DNA of 64,000 nucleotides from Bufo bufo (GCF_905171765.1 NC_053392.1:339543010-339607009), one strand, 5' to 3'. Positions 9,206 to 20,601 are shown, numbered from the stretch's first letter. The notes: generated from the sequence alone by a model not told the origin. Program-made: numbers and translations.

Positions 9206-11558
9206 TCAGCCCTCTTTTTCCTCCTCCTGATGGGAGAACAAGCTTATGAACCGTCTCCATTTGAGCTATCACACATCCTTTCCGCAGTGTGACCTCAAGG
9301 GCATGCCTCACCTGGAGATATTTATAAAACCACCCCCTAGGAATGTTAAATTCCTGCTGCAGGTTTTGAAATGACTTACATATCTTGTCCTTGATTAATT
9401 GGCCAATTCTCGTCACTCCATAAGTTCCCCAATTTCTAAGTCCTGGTATGGCAAAAAATTCGGGCAACAGATGATTCTTTCCAAGAGGGGAAAGTTCACT
9501 AATTCCACCTACACCTCTTAGCTGCTTCACCTTTGCCCAAACTTTTTTCATAAGTTCAATAAGAGGGAGTTTTTCTCTCCCAGCATGAATTCCTGAGCCT
9601 TCCAGAATGCCCATGAGGTCACGACTGCCCAACCAGTGTTGCAATATCTGCCCTGTCATATCTGGAGCTTGTAGATCAATCCATCCCTTAAAGTGTTGAC
9701 ATTGGGAAGCCAGAAAGTAAATCCATGCATTAGGGACAGCCAGGCCCCCTTCCGACTTAGGATATTGCAATGTCTCCAGTTTAATCCTAGCCTGCCCATA
9801 TTTCCAAGTGAGATCCCTAAATATAGAATGAATTTTCTTGAATCTATCCTGGGGAATCCATACGGGAGCATTATTCAGTACATACAGCAACTGGGGCATC
9901 ATAACCATTTTTAAAAGATTAACTCTACCTACCACCGAAAGAAAGAGTCTACACCATGACCTTACTTTAAGCCTGAAAGTAGCCAGCAATGGGGATAGAT
10001 TAAGGTCTTCAAAATCTGGGATTATATATAATCCCAGATATTTAAATTTATCCACCCATGGCACCAGGCTATCTACTTGTCTGCCTGACAAGGCCTGCCC
10101 ATCTATTGGCATCAAAGAGGATTTTTGCCAGTTTATCTGAAGTCCAGAGAAGCCACCGAATCTGTCAATCAATGCCATGGCCGCATCCAGGGACGCACCA
10201 GTATCGCCCATAAAAAGCAGAGTATCATCAGCGTACATAGCCACTTTATTGTGCAGCCCACCGTACCTAAACCCCACTATATTTGTTGATAAGCGAATAT
10301 GTGCCGCAAGCGGTTCTATTGCGAGAGCAAACAATAAGGGCGACAATGGGCATCCCTGTCTGGTGCCCCTGGCCAGAGCGAAACAATCTGACAACCCTCC
10401 ATTAGCTCTGATTCTCGCCTTAGGACTAGAGTATAGGACCTTTACCCACTGAATGAACCGTGCTCCAAAACCCATAGTTTTCAAGACCCCCCACAAGTAG
10501 CTCCACGCCACACTATCGAACGCCTTGGCGGCGTCAAGAGCAAGCAAGGCCCTGTCTCCACAGTTATCCGCCGGAATATTTAAGCTAGCATACAGCCTAC
10601 GGAGATTAATAGCCGTCGATTTCCCAGGCATAAAACCCGTCTGGTCCGGGTGCACTATAGTCAGAATTACTTTGGACAGCCTGTTCGCCAACACCTTCGC
10701 CAGGAGCTTAACATCAGCTGTGAGAAGCGAAATTGGTCTGTAGGAATCCGGTATTTTAGGATCCTTCCCAGGTTTAGGTATAACCACAATTATAGCTTCC
10801 TGCATCGAATGTGGTAGCGAACCTGCCTCCAACGAGTGCTCAAGCACCTTAAGTAATTCCGGGAGTAATATCCCTTGCAGCTTTTTATACACCTCCACTG
10901 GGAGGCCATCAGCTCCAGGCGCCTTACCATTCGCCATACCCCCAAGCGCAGCTTCCAGTTCCTCCAATGAAATCGGCTCTTCCAGCCTTACTCTATCCTC
11001 CTCTGACAGCCTCGATAGCTGTGCCTCCCCTAGGAATTCATTAAGAGCCTCCTCAGAACTAGAGCCAGTGGAAGCATACAAAGATACATAAAAGCTTTTT
11101 AGAATATCTAATATTCCTTTTGTATCCTGGCTACTATTCCCTCTGCCATCTCTCAGTACCTGGATACAAGAGGAGCCTCTCTGAGCCTGTGATACCACCG
11201 ACAACAGATGACCCACCTTCTCACCTTCTTCAAAGGATCTCTGACGGTAAAAACTTCTCTTTCTCTCCGCAGCCTGCACTAAATGACACCTCAGCTGCTC
11301 CTGAGCAACCGCCAGCGCCTCGCTATTAATCAGGGTGGGGGATCTACCAAACTCTCTCTCCGCCTCAGCCACCAGTACATGCGCCTTAACATCTGCCTCC
11401 CTAGACCTAGATTTATGCTTATTAATTTCTTTCATCAAGACTCCCCTCAGAAATGCTTTCATGGCGTCCCAAACACCCGGTACAGAGGCCGTCCCTGTAT
11501 TGATAGCAAAAAAACTCCTTAATTTCAAGAGAGATCCCAGACAGATCGCCCAGCACAT
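9190..11558 (-). pseudogene. LINE ORF2, reverse transcriptase segment (L1/Tx1 type)
   Basis: A minus-strand open frame of roughly 790 useful residues. The RT shows [10 protein letters not shown], the FMPGKST block, KAFDSVAW (motif A), [10 protein letters not shown] (motif B) and MYADDTLLF (motif C, near 10221-10238), followed by a thumb-like region with KFKYLGLYI. All core RT motifs are intact in this copy. It joins the endonuclease segment through a one-base length change in an A7 run at 11508-11514 (six would keep the frame). Confidence 0.92.
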
Positions 11559-12327
11559 TTAGCCAATGTGAGTTACACTTCCACAGCCTCGGTCCCTGTC
11601 TGAGCACCCCCAGGCACAAGTCAATCTGCACCAAAGAATGGTCAGACAACGACCGAGGATGATAGACAACATCCCTAACCAGTGGCAGCATTATATCATT
11701 AGCAAGGGCCAAATCAATACGCGATAACGAATGATGCGCGGCTGATCTGCATGAGAATTCAAGCTTATCAGGGTTACGCAATCTCCATACATCATGCACA
11801 CCTATTTCACCCATAATATTTTTAAGAGCCACACTCCCCGGTAAACCCCCTGCTCCTTTCACCCGACATCTATCTAGGGAGTCATTCAGCGTGCAATTAA
11901 AGTCCCCAACCAGTAGCCACGGCAGCCCAGGGAAGTCCGCCACAAAATCCATATTCTCTCTTATCAGTGGGGATGCAAATGGTGGGGGCACATACACAGA
12001 CACCAGCACCACCTGTATTCCGTCTACCTTACACACCACACACACATATCTACCATCCGCATCCACACATTCCTGCATATGTTCATACCTAATGCTACTA
12101 TGCACAATCATACTAACCCCTCTAGAGTGAGAAGAATGAGTTGAATGTAACGCATATGTCACCCAATTTTTACTCATCCAGTGTAAATTTTCACCAATCA
12201 GATGCGTTTCCTGAAGACAACATATAGCCGGCTGAAACCGCCCCAAGTATTGAAAAACACACTGTCTCTTTCGTGCATCTGCCATCCCTCTCACATTCCA
12301 GCTTAAAACTCTAATCACCTGTGACAT
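11508..12327 (-). pseudogene. LINE ORF2, AP-like endonuclease segment
   Basis: ORF2 starts at ATG 12327-12325. The frame encodes an apurinic-type endonuclease: LSWNVRGMAD near the N-terminus, CLQETHL, VGDFNCTLND, SRIDLAL and LSDHSLVQID, the last with the terminal catalytic SDH. This enzyme nicks target DNA for target-primed reverse transcription. The frame breaks at the A7 run near 11510. Confidence 0.92.
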
Positions 12328-12760
12328 GGTAAAACTTCAGACCATACTTGGATCTCACATCCCACTCCAACTTCCTCAGCTTATATTTCAAGACCATATC
12401 TCTTCCCCCCAACTCCCTACCCAACCTCCCGCCCCCCTCCCCCCCTTTCCCACTCAGATTCCTATAACTGGAGAACGTTTTCCCTATGATATCAATCTCA
12501 CACATTAAAACTGGGCCCTCTGAGAGCAACTTACCCCCCAACATATAACAATCATGACAGATTATAACAACATCTCTCAGGTAGAGAATCCTCCCCACAT
12601 CTGAGAAATCCATTTTACTCTCAGCAACCTACTCCCTCCACAGGATCTACCTTGTGGTAGCATTACATAATACACTTCTTAACTGGTGCAACCTTTATAG
12701 CAACCCTAGAGTGCAAATGCAAATAAACATTGAACATAAGAAACTATATCTTAGCCTCCT

Positions 12761-13836
12761 TCAAGTGTTCAGGGCCCCACTTCTCAATTGACGCTCGTGG
12801 ACGTCCAGCCACTGCGTCGCCTCCTCCGGATCTTCAAAAAATCTGGTGGATCCCAGTGCCACCACACGCAGCTTAGCAGGAAACAACATAGCATATTGTA
12901 TTTGTAGAGCTCTCAGCCTTTTCTTTATGTCCATAAATCTACTTCTCCTCCGCTGCACTTCATTGGAATAATCCGGAAATATGGACACTTTCACCCCGTT
13001 CAGGACCATCTCCTCATTGTCCCTTGATTGCCGCAGGATAGTGTCCCGATCTTTAAAGTGCAGGATCTTCGCAGTATAGGACGAGGTGGTCTGCCTGGCG
13101 GAAGCGGCCGCATGGGGACTCTGTGCGCCCGCTCCACCGCATACAGGGAAGATAGGCCTTTCTCATTAAAAAGCTGATGCAACCATTTCTCCACAAACTC
13201 TGTAGCGTTATCTCCCTCCGTCTTTTCTGGCATTCCCACAATCCGCAGGTTGTTCCTTCTGGACCTGTTCTCCAGATCGTCAGTTTTAGCATATAAAGCA
13301 GCTATGTCCTTAGCAGTTGTTTTTGCCGCCATTTGCAGAGGCCGAACATCATCTTCTATAGTAGACACCCTCTTCTCCAATTCAGAGGTGCGTTCAGATA
13401 TCTTGTGAAGGTCGTGCCTAATTATAGACACATCTGACCTCAGGCTACCAACTTGCACAGAGAGCACCTTCAGGGTACTGTTACAGCTAGCCACAGCAGC
13501 CATAATATCTTTTAACGTGGGCTCTTCATTAGCCGCATCTTTGGGGCCTACCGTGCTTTTGGCTGGACGTGCAGGGGTCAATGGCGGCCACTCCGCCGCA
13601 TCCAGGGTCTCCCCTTCCAGGGATCCGTCCTCTTGTTCAGAGAAATTATGCACTTCTGCCTCCTTCTCCTCTGCCCAGTCTCCCACACCGCTATCAGCGC
13701 GGGCAAACTTGCTTAACTTTGCGGCCGCACTCTGACTCAGTTTAGACTGGGAGGCCGGCCCTTCTTCCTCCTCGGCGCCATGCTGGCTCACCTCTGGCCG
13801 ATCATATCGCGGCCCCTTACTGGATTTTCGCGGCAT
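12761..13836 (-). pseudogene. LINE ORF1 (L1 ORF1p-like RNA-binding protein), one frameshift
   Basis: ATG at 13836-13834 (MPRKSSKG). An acidic, low-complexity N-terminus is followed by a coiled-coil heptad region (SDVSIIRHDLHKISERTSEL), then an RRM-like block (NNLRIVGMPEKTEG and VERAHRVP) and a C-terminal domain in a second frame (VSIFPDYSNEVQRRRSRF, FEDPEEATQWL). One base is missing near 13080, so the first frame ends early near 13000 and the second runs to 12761. The family packages LINE RNA and acts as a chaperone. Confidence 0.9.
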
Positions 13837-14001
13837 GTCGGAGCTCTCAAGATCACCCCCGCAATCTCCGGTCTTCACTCACCCACCAGGTAAGAAAGAT
13901 TAGTCGAAATAAACGTTGATACCACACTTATAATCAGGATGCCGGCAGGAGCTGTGAGCGGTGCGTCCTACTCCATGTGCGCTCAGGCCACGCCCCCCTA
14001 T

Positions 14002-14012
14002 GAAATGTTCTT
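14002..14012. repeat. LINE target-site duplication, 5' side (GAAATGTTCTT)
   Basis: Partner of 6168-6178. It fixes the 5' boundary of the minus-strand LINE. Confidence 0.88.
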
Positions 14013-14649
14013 AGCATTATTTCTAGGAAAATCCTCTTCAAATGCATAGTAAATTATACTTTACACTCAGCATGTCCAAAAACACTTCAGCATTTCAATC
14101 ACAGTATGTGAATGGGATTTTATAATAAATCATCCACATCGGGCAAAAACAGGGAAAATATTGCTTGTGCATGCATGCCAAGTCATAGATGCACCAGAAC
14201 TGAGGAAAGACAGTGGGGTTTGTGGTTATATATATAAAAAAATAATAATAATCTCAAGGGGCTTGCATCATTCCAGGTCTAGCTCCCAAGATTCTCTGTG
14301 AAAGCCTTGATGTTGTCATCCTCTCCTCAATTCCTCTGCAGTGGCCGCTACACTGATGTTTATATGCACTAACAGGGGCTGTTAGAGAATACATCCTGCA
14401 TTTACTGCTAAAGATTTGTCCACAGAGTACAGAGGTATAAATGCAACCGTTCTCATGTAATGAAGGGTTAATCTCATTCATGAAGATTTTAGGTATAGAA
14501 AGACATTTGTTAAACATATTAAAGTTTACACAGAATGAGCATGGAAGTGACCTTTACATTTACAATGGGGTAAATCTTATATTTTTTCTTTGTACAAGTA
14601 AATCAGCATCTATTAGACTCTGTGCTAAAATGAGTGGGAAAGCTGGCTC
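14013..14649. other. no recognised feature
   Basis: AT-rich intergenic sequence with no motif-bearing frame. Confidence 0.5.
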
Positions 14650-14772
14650 TGACGTCAAAAGAAAGAGGTTTGATCCAAAATAATTAATGTGACCCTCTAG
14701 ATTCCACCCAAATGCTTGGCATATGCTAGTCTCAGGTTATGGGAAACAAAGCATGGTAATGCCTAAATTTAA
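14650..14772. repeat. donor copy of a 123-bp exact duplication
   Basis: Identical base for base to 15895-16017 in the same orientation. This copy continues smoothly into its surroundings, while the other is bounded by the arms of a foldback element, so this is taken as the source. Confidence 0.95.
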
Positions 14773-15165
14773 TATACTGCTGTGTAATAAAGATTCCATC
14801 AGCTTTAATCTTGTAAACACTGAACAAAACAAGAACATTTAAAAAGGTACAGAGACTTTCTCCACAGTCTATAGAACTAACACAAGCACTTTAAAAAAAA
14901 TAACCCATGCACTCTGAAGTTAAAGGCACAGTATCGACACCTTTCAGACCATCCTATGACAATGCTTTAAATAATTAGTGAAACTTCAAGGCAAAAGATC
15001 ATTGTAACGTCCCAGTAATTAGGCTATAAATACATTAATGTAATGTCCATTCATAACAGAAGCCATGGCTCTGACAGATCTTGGTCACCAATGGACCCAG
15101 TCCCGGCTCTAGATTCATGAGGGCTCTTGAGCGATAAATCTGAGTAGGCCCCCTTCTGGCATTAA
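14773..15165. other. no recognised feature
   Basis: AT-rich sequence without a recognised gene or repeat boundary. Confidence 0.45.
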
Positions 15166-15590
15166 ATTAATTTTTTTTCCCCTGTGGCTCCCACACCGTA
15201 ATGTTTTTCCCCAGTGGCCAACATATACTATGGGGGGCATTATACTGTAATGATTCTCCAGTGCCCCCCACACAGTATAATGACCCCCGTGGCCCGCACA
15301 CAGTAAAATTAGCTCCTGTGCCCCCCATACAGTATAATGACCCCATGTCCCCCCCCCCCCCCCCCAATACAGTATAATGACCGCCAGTGGCTTCCTCACT
15401 GGGGATCATACTGTCTGGAGGGGGCACTGGGGGTCATTATATTGTATGGAGTTCACTGGGGGTCATTATACTGAAGGGGGGGTCATTGGGGATCATTATA
15501 CTGAGTGGGGGCCACTGGGAGGTCATTATACTGTGTAAGGGGCCCTTACACAGTACAATGACCTCCCAATGGCCCCCTCACATATCTATT
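15166..15590. repeat. degenerate ACAGTATAATGACC inverted/tandem repeats
   Basis: The first half repeats CCCCCCACACAGTATAATGAC with GTGGC spacers. The second half repeats the complement (GGGGTCATTATACTG), so the region folds back around a poly-C run near 15350-15365. The core word resembles the unit of the 32-bp minisatellite at 264-1050 (CCCCCATACAGTATAACG), which suggests a common ancestral repeat. Confidence 0.8.
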
Positions 15591-15840
15591 ATTGCTGGAG
15601 CGCAAGGGAGCCGGAAGTCCTTTCATTCACTAACCGCAGCTCATCTCCCTGTGCTCCTTCTCTGGAGCACCAATAATGGAAAAAATTGTTGCATGTTCCA
15701 ACATATTACATACTGTGGAGGTATTCTTCCCTTGAAATAAAATGTATGCACCATATAAGGGTCCATAATAAATACCCATAGGGACTCTGTGTGCAGCTGT
15801 ACAAGGTATTCATGAGGTTGTACACAGTGAAGAGTTTTAA

Positions 15841-16613
15841 AGGGCTTCTGTCACCCCCCCATTGTGCAATTTTCATTAGCCGACATTAGCTATTTGACGT
15901 CAAAAGAAAGAGGTTTGATCCAAAATAATTAATGTGACCCTCTAGATTCCACCCAAATGCTTGGCATATGCTAGTCTCAGGTTATGGGAAACAAAGCATG
16001 GTAATGCCTAAATTTAAGGCCAGCAAGCGCTCTCCTACTCCCGCTGGCCCCGTCTGCTGCCGAATTCCCGCGCCTGCGCCGTAACGTTCCTCAATCGGCG
16101 CAGGCGCACTGAGTGAAGGACGCGCTCTTGCCAGCTCCTTCCTCAGTGCGCCTGCGCCGATTACGTCACACTACACCCAGAAGAGAAGACTGCCGATTAT
16201 AGCTGATGCTGGCAGTCTTCTCTTCCGGGTGTAGTGTGACGTAATTGGCGCAGGCGCACTGAGGAAGGAGCTGGCAAGCACGCGTCCTTCACTCAGTACG
16301 CCTGCGCCGATTGAGTAACGTTACGGCGCAGGCATTCAGCAGCAGACGGGGCCAGCGGGAGGAGGAGAGCGCTTGCTGGCCCTGTCTATCAAGAGGAGAT
16401 GGGGCGTGTCTAGAAGTGGCAGATGCGGTGGCTACCAGCAAGTACACGCCCAACTTGCTGGTAGTGAAGAAATTTGCATATGATAAAAGTATGATTTTTA
16501 CAAGAAATAAGCCACAGACAAAGGTAGGACATGTGTGATTGCACTCAGCTGACATTAGCAAATAGCTAATGTCGGCTAATGAAAATTGCACAATGGGGGA
16601 TGACAGAAGCCCT
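15841..16613. mobile_element. TTAA-flanked foldback element with a foreign insert in its left arm
   Basis: TTAA lies at 15837-15840 and 16614-16617. The ends are AGGGCTTCTGTCA and its complement. Long GC-rich arms with CpG-rich words (GCGCAGGCGCACTGAG) meet near 16200. The outer 55 bases of each arm match nearly perfectly. In the left arm a 123-bp copy of 14650-14772 replaces the matching part of the right arm (about 16383-16556). TTAA with RGG-type ends resembles Kolobok-type MITEs (inference). Confidence 0.88.
15895..16017. repeat. 123-bp templated insert, exact copy of 14650-14772
   Basis: The outer-left arm matches the complement of the right arm up to CTATTTG. The sequence then switches to the copy and returns to arm sequence at GGCCAGCAAGCG. 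The left junction has two or three bases of shared sequence (TG/TTG); the right junction shows essentially none. Confidence 0.93.
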
Positions 16614-16617
16614 TTAA

Positions 16618-17238
16618 CAAAGCTAGTGCAGGGGAAATGTGGATCACAACTAGTAACTTTACAGAAGAAACTGCTCCACTTATTCCTGTATTAGCTTTGG
16701 CAATTCACACTTAGTCCCCAATTTGCTGTTAGTGCTGGAAACCACTGCCTCCATGGCCCTTGAAATATGTAAACCTCACCATAAGGGCTTATTCAGACAG
16801 CCAGCTGTATGTTGCTTTCCGCATCTGATCTGCAATTTAGTAGATTAGATGCAAACCAATTCCCTTCTATGCGACTCCGCCAAACAAATAAAACATGTCC
16901 TATGCTTGTCAGTGAAAACACCACGCAACAAAAAAAAAAAAAATGTCGTCTAATTTTTGTCCTATACTAAATCGATTACAAATCCGAAGTCAGAATTGTT
17001 GTAACACGTCACGAAATTTTGCTATGCATAAGTATGTCTAAATGAACTAAGCACTTGGAAAGCATTGAATAATTTTGAACTGAACGAGTTTTACTCCAAC
17101 AATTACCTGATCTACATCAAAGTTTGCGTAGTGAACAGTGTATGAAAATGGAATAGAATAACAAACATTTCAAAAAGTCTCGTTTTTCAGTTTAAAAGTC
17201 TTACTTGAGCAAGGCCCAGTACTGTTAAAAGTGCTTTA
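16618..17238. other. no recognised feature
   Basis: Contains a poly-A run near 16930. No gene or complete element is recognised. Confidence 0.4.
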
Positions 17239-17745
17239 GTGAACGGTCATATTTTTCCGTTGCAAAAACCAGCAGTAGTCCCCCATCATGTTGGGATTCT
17301 AGCGGCCTTGATACCTGTCCTCCATTTTAGAAATATCTTTATGGAACCGCTCTCCATGTTCGTCACTTACGTGTTCCAAATTGGGTGGGAAAAAGTCAAG
17401 ACGGGAATGTAAGAAATGCACTTTCAATGACATTCGGCAGCCTAGTTGCTCATATGCTGTAAGCATGTTGTCTACTAATTCAGCATAGTTAGCAGCTCGT
17501 CTGTTCCCAAGGAAGTTCTGCACTACTAGCACAAATGCATCCCAAGCTGCAAGACGCACTAGCTTTGTCAGATTCTTAAGCTGATAACAAGTAGTGTATT
17601 TGCCACATATGTAGCTGAAATTGTCTGGATTGTTAACACATTTGCGTTTATCCATCTTAAGTTTCAAAACTGATAGCACTGTAACAGATCACTTTATCAA
17701 AATCTGTCCAGCTTGCCTCATATACTTACTGCTGACATCAGCCTC
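17239..17745 (-). pseudogene. remnant of an unassigned repeat-encoded protein (NPDNFxYICG / ERFHxDI type)
   Basis: The minus-strand frame reads KCVNNPDNFSYICGKYT, then VQNFLGNRRAANYAELVDNM, MSLKVHFLHSRLDFFP, DEHGERFHKDISKMEDRYQG, a TAG where a Trp codon is expected, and continues NPNMMGDYCWFLQR to about 17239. I recall this motif set from multicopy uncharacterised proteins of insects, cnidarians and frogs, probably of mobile-element origin, but I cannot name the superfamily. The distance between the CxxC-like start and the FLGN block is much shorter than I recall for full copies, suggesting an internal deletion. Confidence 0.7.
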
Positions 17746-17839
17746 AGTGCTTCCGAACAGGTCTGGCCATGTCCATTGGAATATCTCCAATATAATGCAT
17801 TAATACTATAACTGAACAGGCTTTGCATGTATAACTTAA

Positions 17840-18778
17840 CCTCTTTAGGACACAGGGCGTACAGGTACGCCCTGATGTCCTGGTACTTAAGGACACAGGG
17901 CGTACCTGTACGCCCTGTGTATTTCCGATCACCGCCGCACGGCGGGTGGGAATCGGAACAAGGTGCCTGCTCAAATCATTGAGCAGGCACCTTGGCTAAA
18001 TGCGCGGGGGAAGGGTCCTGTGACTTCCCCCCCCCCATGTCGGCGATCGCCGCAAACCGCAGGTCAATTCAGACCTGCGGTTTGCAGCTTTTCATGTTGC
18101 GGGCGGCGGCGGTGCCATTGGGTCCCCATGGGGCTGTAGGGGGGACCTGATGGCATGGAAGGCAGCGCGATGCCTTCCTGTGACGTGCCTGTGAGATCCA
18201 GCACCGTGGTTGTCACAGGCCGAAAGCTGTATGAGTAATACACACAGTATTACTCATACAGCCAATGCATTCCAATACAGAAGTATTGGAATGCATTGTA
18301 AAGGATTAGACCCCCAAAAGTTGAAGTCCTAAAGTGGGACAAAAAAAAAGTAAAAAAAAGTAGAAAAAAATTAAGTTTTCCCCCCAAAAAATTAAAAGTT
18401 TCAAGTAAAAATAAACAAAAAACGTCATTTTCCCCAAATAAAGTTTAAAAAAATACTGTAGGTATAAAAATAGGGAAAAAAATGACATATTAGATATCGA
18501 CCGGCTCTATAAACATATCACATGACCTAACCCCTCAGATGAACACCGTAAAAAAATAAAAATAAAAACTGTGCTAAATAAACAATTTTTTGTCACCTTA
18601 CATCACAAAAAGTACAACAGCAAGCGATCAAAAAGGCGTACGCCCACCAAAATAGTACCAATTTGACAGTCACCTCATCCCGCAAAAAATGGACTGGATA
18701 AGTAAAAGCGTTTTAAAGTTATCACCACCTAAAGTGACACTGGACAGATTTGCAAAAAATGGCCTGGTCCTTAAGGAG
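17840..18778. mobile_element. TTAA-flanked MITE, CTTAAGGAC family
   Basis: TTAA at 17836-17839 and 18779-18782. The ends are CCTCTTTAGGACACAGGGC and the complement of GGCCTGGTCCTTAAGGAG. Hairpins include ACAGGGCGTACCTGTACGCC and TTTGCGGTCTGAATT-like arms near 18050-18090. Similar frog MITEs are recalled as common. No coding capacity. Confidence 0.8.
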
Positions 18779-18782
18779 TTAA

Positions 18783-19370
18783 TTAACCATTTAAGGACCT
18801 CCGCCGTACATTGCGCCCACTCGCTCATGCAGCGGGCGCCATAGCCGCCGGGTTTCTGCTATTTTAAATAGCAGAGACCGGCGGCACATGTATGCGATCA
18901 GCCATAAGGCTGATCGCATACATTTTCCCTTTCAGATGCCGTGGTCAAATGTGACCACGGCATCTGCGCAGTCCGGAAGCGGAAGTCACGCACTTCCGCT
19001 CCGGTAACAGCGTTCCCCGGCTGAGATCGGGGAACCTGTTACATTGATCTAATAGGCTGAAGCCTAAAGCAGGCTTCGGTGCCTATTAGATGACTATACC
19101 AATACAGGCCACTAGATGGCAGAATTGTATTGGCATAGCGCAAATGCAGTGTTCAATGGTGTCTATATAGACATTAATGAACACAATAGGCAATCTAATA
19201 TTGCCAGTTATTGCCACTTGTCCCGCAAAAAATAAGCCCTCATAAGGATATGTAAATGGAAAAAATAAAAAAGTTAGGACTCTGGGAAGGCGGGGAGTGA
19301 AAAACGAAAGCGCAAAAATGGAAAATCCAAGGGGTTTAAATCTAGACATGTCAGGCAAATTCCGAGTTCA
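18783..19370. mobile_element. adjacent related repeat, TTAACCATTTAAGGACCTCC start
   Basis: A second TTAA-type start follows directly. The sequence consists of perfect short hairpins (CGCCGGGTTTCTGCTATTTT and its partner, TGTATGCGATCAGCC and its partner, GCCGTGGTCAAATG and its partner, GGAAGCGGAAGTCACGC region). The right end is not identified. Confidence 0.6.
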
Positions 19371-19705
19371 TATTTGGAATCAGCATGCTCATTTTAGTAT
19401 AAATCACATGTTTTTCTCTCAGTAGCAAAATCATTGTTGCGCGATGAAATCAGTAAGTGGCTCCATTGAAGTCTATGGGTCAGCAAAAACAAAGAACATA
19501 ATCCGTTTTTTTGGGCGGACATGCTGAACTGTCTGCAAAAAAACAGATCCGCATTTTTGCGGACAGCATACGGCCGTCTGAATGAGCCCTAACTGAGGAG
19601 CCACCATGGAAGGTTGATGCAACATACAGGACCATGCAATAAGTATACTTTATCATGCTGTGTAATCAACACTTACATTTTACTGGAGAACTATTGTAAT
19701 AATCA
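19371..19705. other. unassigned, with a half foldback word
   Basis: Includes GCATACGGCCGTCTGAATGAGC near 19566-19588, reminiscent of the TWA-flanked MITE family, but no second end is clear. Confidence 0.35.
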
Positions 19706-19709
19706 TTAA

Positions 19710-20479
19710 AAAGGGTTTCTATCACTTCGTATGCCATAATTAGCTCTCAGACACTAGCGATCCGCTAGTGTCTGCTCTGGCCAACCATCCTAATATAAGA
19801 GCTTTTTGGGCAGCCGTTTTGCTAAAAAAATAACTTTTATAAATATGCTAATGAGCCTCTAGGTGCTATGTGGGCGTCATTAGCACCTAGAGGCTCCGTC
19901 TACCTTCATACACAGCCACCGCCCAGCGCGTCCCTCCAGCCCGCCCATCTCCTGATGAATGCGATCCTCCGTGTGACGCAACGGACGAATTCTCGCGCAT
20001 GCGCCGTGCGCGGCTGTATTCGGCGCATGCGCAGAGAATGTCTGACCGCTTCCCTGCTCAGACATCTCCACTGCGCCTGCGCCGATGATGTCATAGTGCA
20101 TCATCGGCGCAGGCGCAGTGGAGATGTCTGAGCAGGGAAGCGGTCAGACATTCTCTGCGCATGCGCCGAATACAGCCGCGCACGGCGCATGCGCGAGAAT
20201 TCGTCCGTTGCGTCACACGGAGGATCGCATTCATCAGGAGATGGGCGGGCTGGAGGGACGCGCTGGGCGGTGGCTGTGTATGAAGGTAGACGGAGCCTCT
20301 AGGTGCTAATGACGCCCACATAGCACCTAGAGGCTCATTAGCATATTTATAAAAGTTATTTTTTTAGCAAAACGGCTGCCCAAAAAGCTCTTATATTAGG
20401 ATGGTTGGCCAGAGCAGACACTAGCGGATCGCTAGTGTCTGAGAGCTAATTATGGCATACGAAGTGATACAAACCCTTT
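19710..20479. mobile_element. 770-bp near-perfect palindrome (foldback element)
   Basis: Left arm 19710-20090 and right arm 20099-20479 are reverse complements over 381 bp with one mismatch (19719 against 20470). The spacer is TCATAGTG (20091-20098). I compared the arms line by line. TTAA sits outside both ends (19706-19709 and 20478-20481, overlapping by two bases on the right). The terminal word AGGGTTTCTATCAC is close to AGGGCTTCTGTCAC of the element at 15841. The arms are rich in CpG and contain GCGCATGCGC and GCGCAGGCGC. Mirror-image open frames of about 87 residues are by-products of symmetry. Confidence 0.95.
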
Positions 20480-20601
20480 AATCTTATTACTTCTTAGCAT
20501 TGTAGACCACTTTAGAAGGGTGCCACTACCCCTTGATACTGCACCTGTCTGCCCAGAAAGAAGAGGCATGTAGCACTCTTGTAGTCCAAGTAGGCAACTA
20601 A

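Larger units (their letters stand above)
6179..14001 (-). mobile_element. L1/Tx1-type LINE, full length, interrupted by a hAT element
   Basis: A non-LTR retrotransposon on the minus strand, bounded by an 11-bp target duplication. Its 5' end (minus strand) begins GGGGGGCGTGGCCTGA near 13999, the same start as the LINE at 42301. The order is ORF1 (13836-12761), ORF2 (12327 to 6464 with an interruption), then a 3' UTR with AATAAAAACGACTTGATTT near the end. Without the hAT insertion the element is about 5.7 kb. ORF1 has one frameshift and ORF2 two, so the copy is dead but fairly young: one frame of 809 residues is still open. Confidence 0.93.

Noticed and set aside
19868..20321. Pair of 76-87-residue proteins on opposite strands
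   Set aside because: The same sequence is read from both arms of the palindrome; no coding signal.
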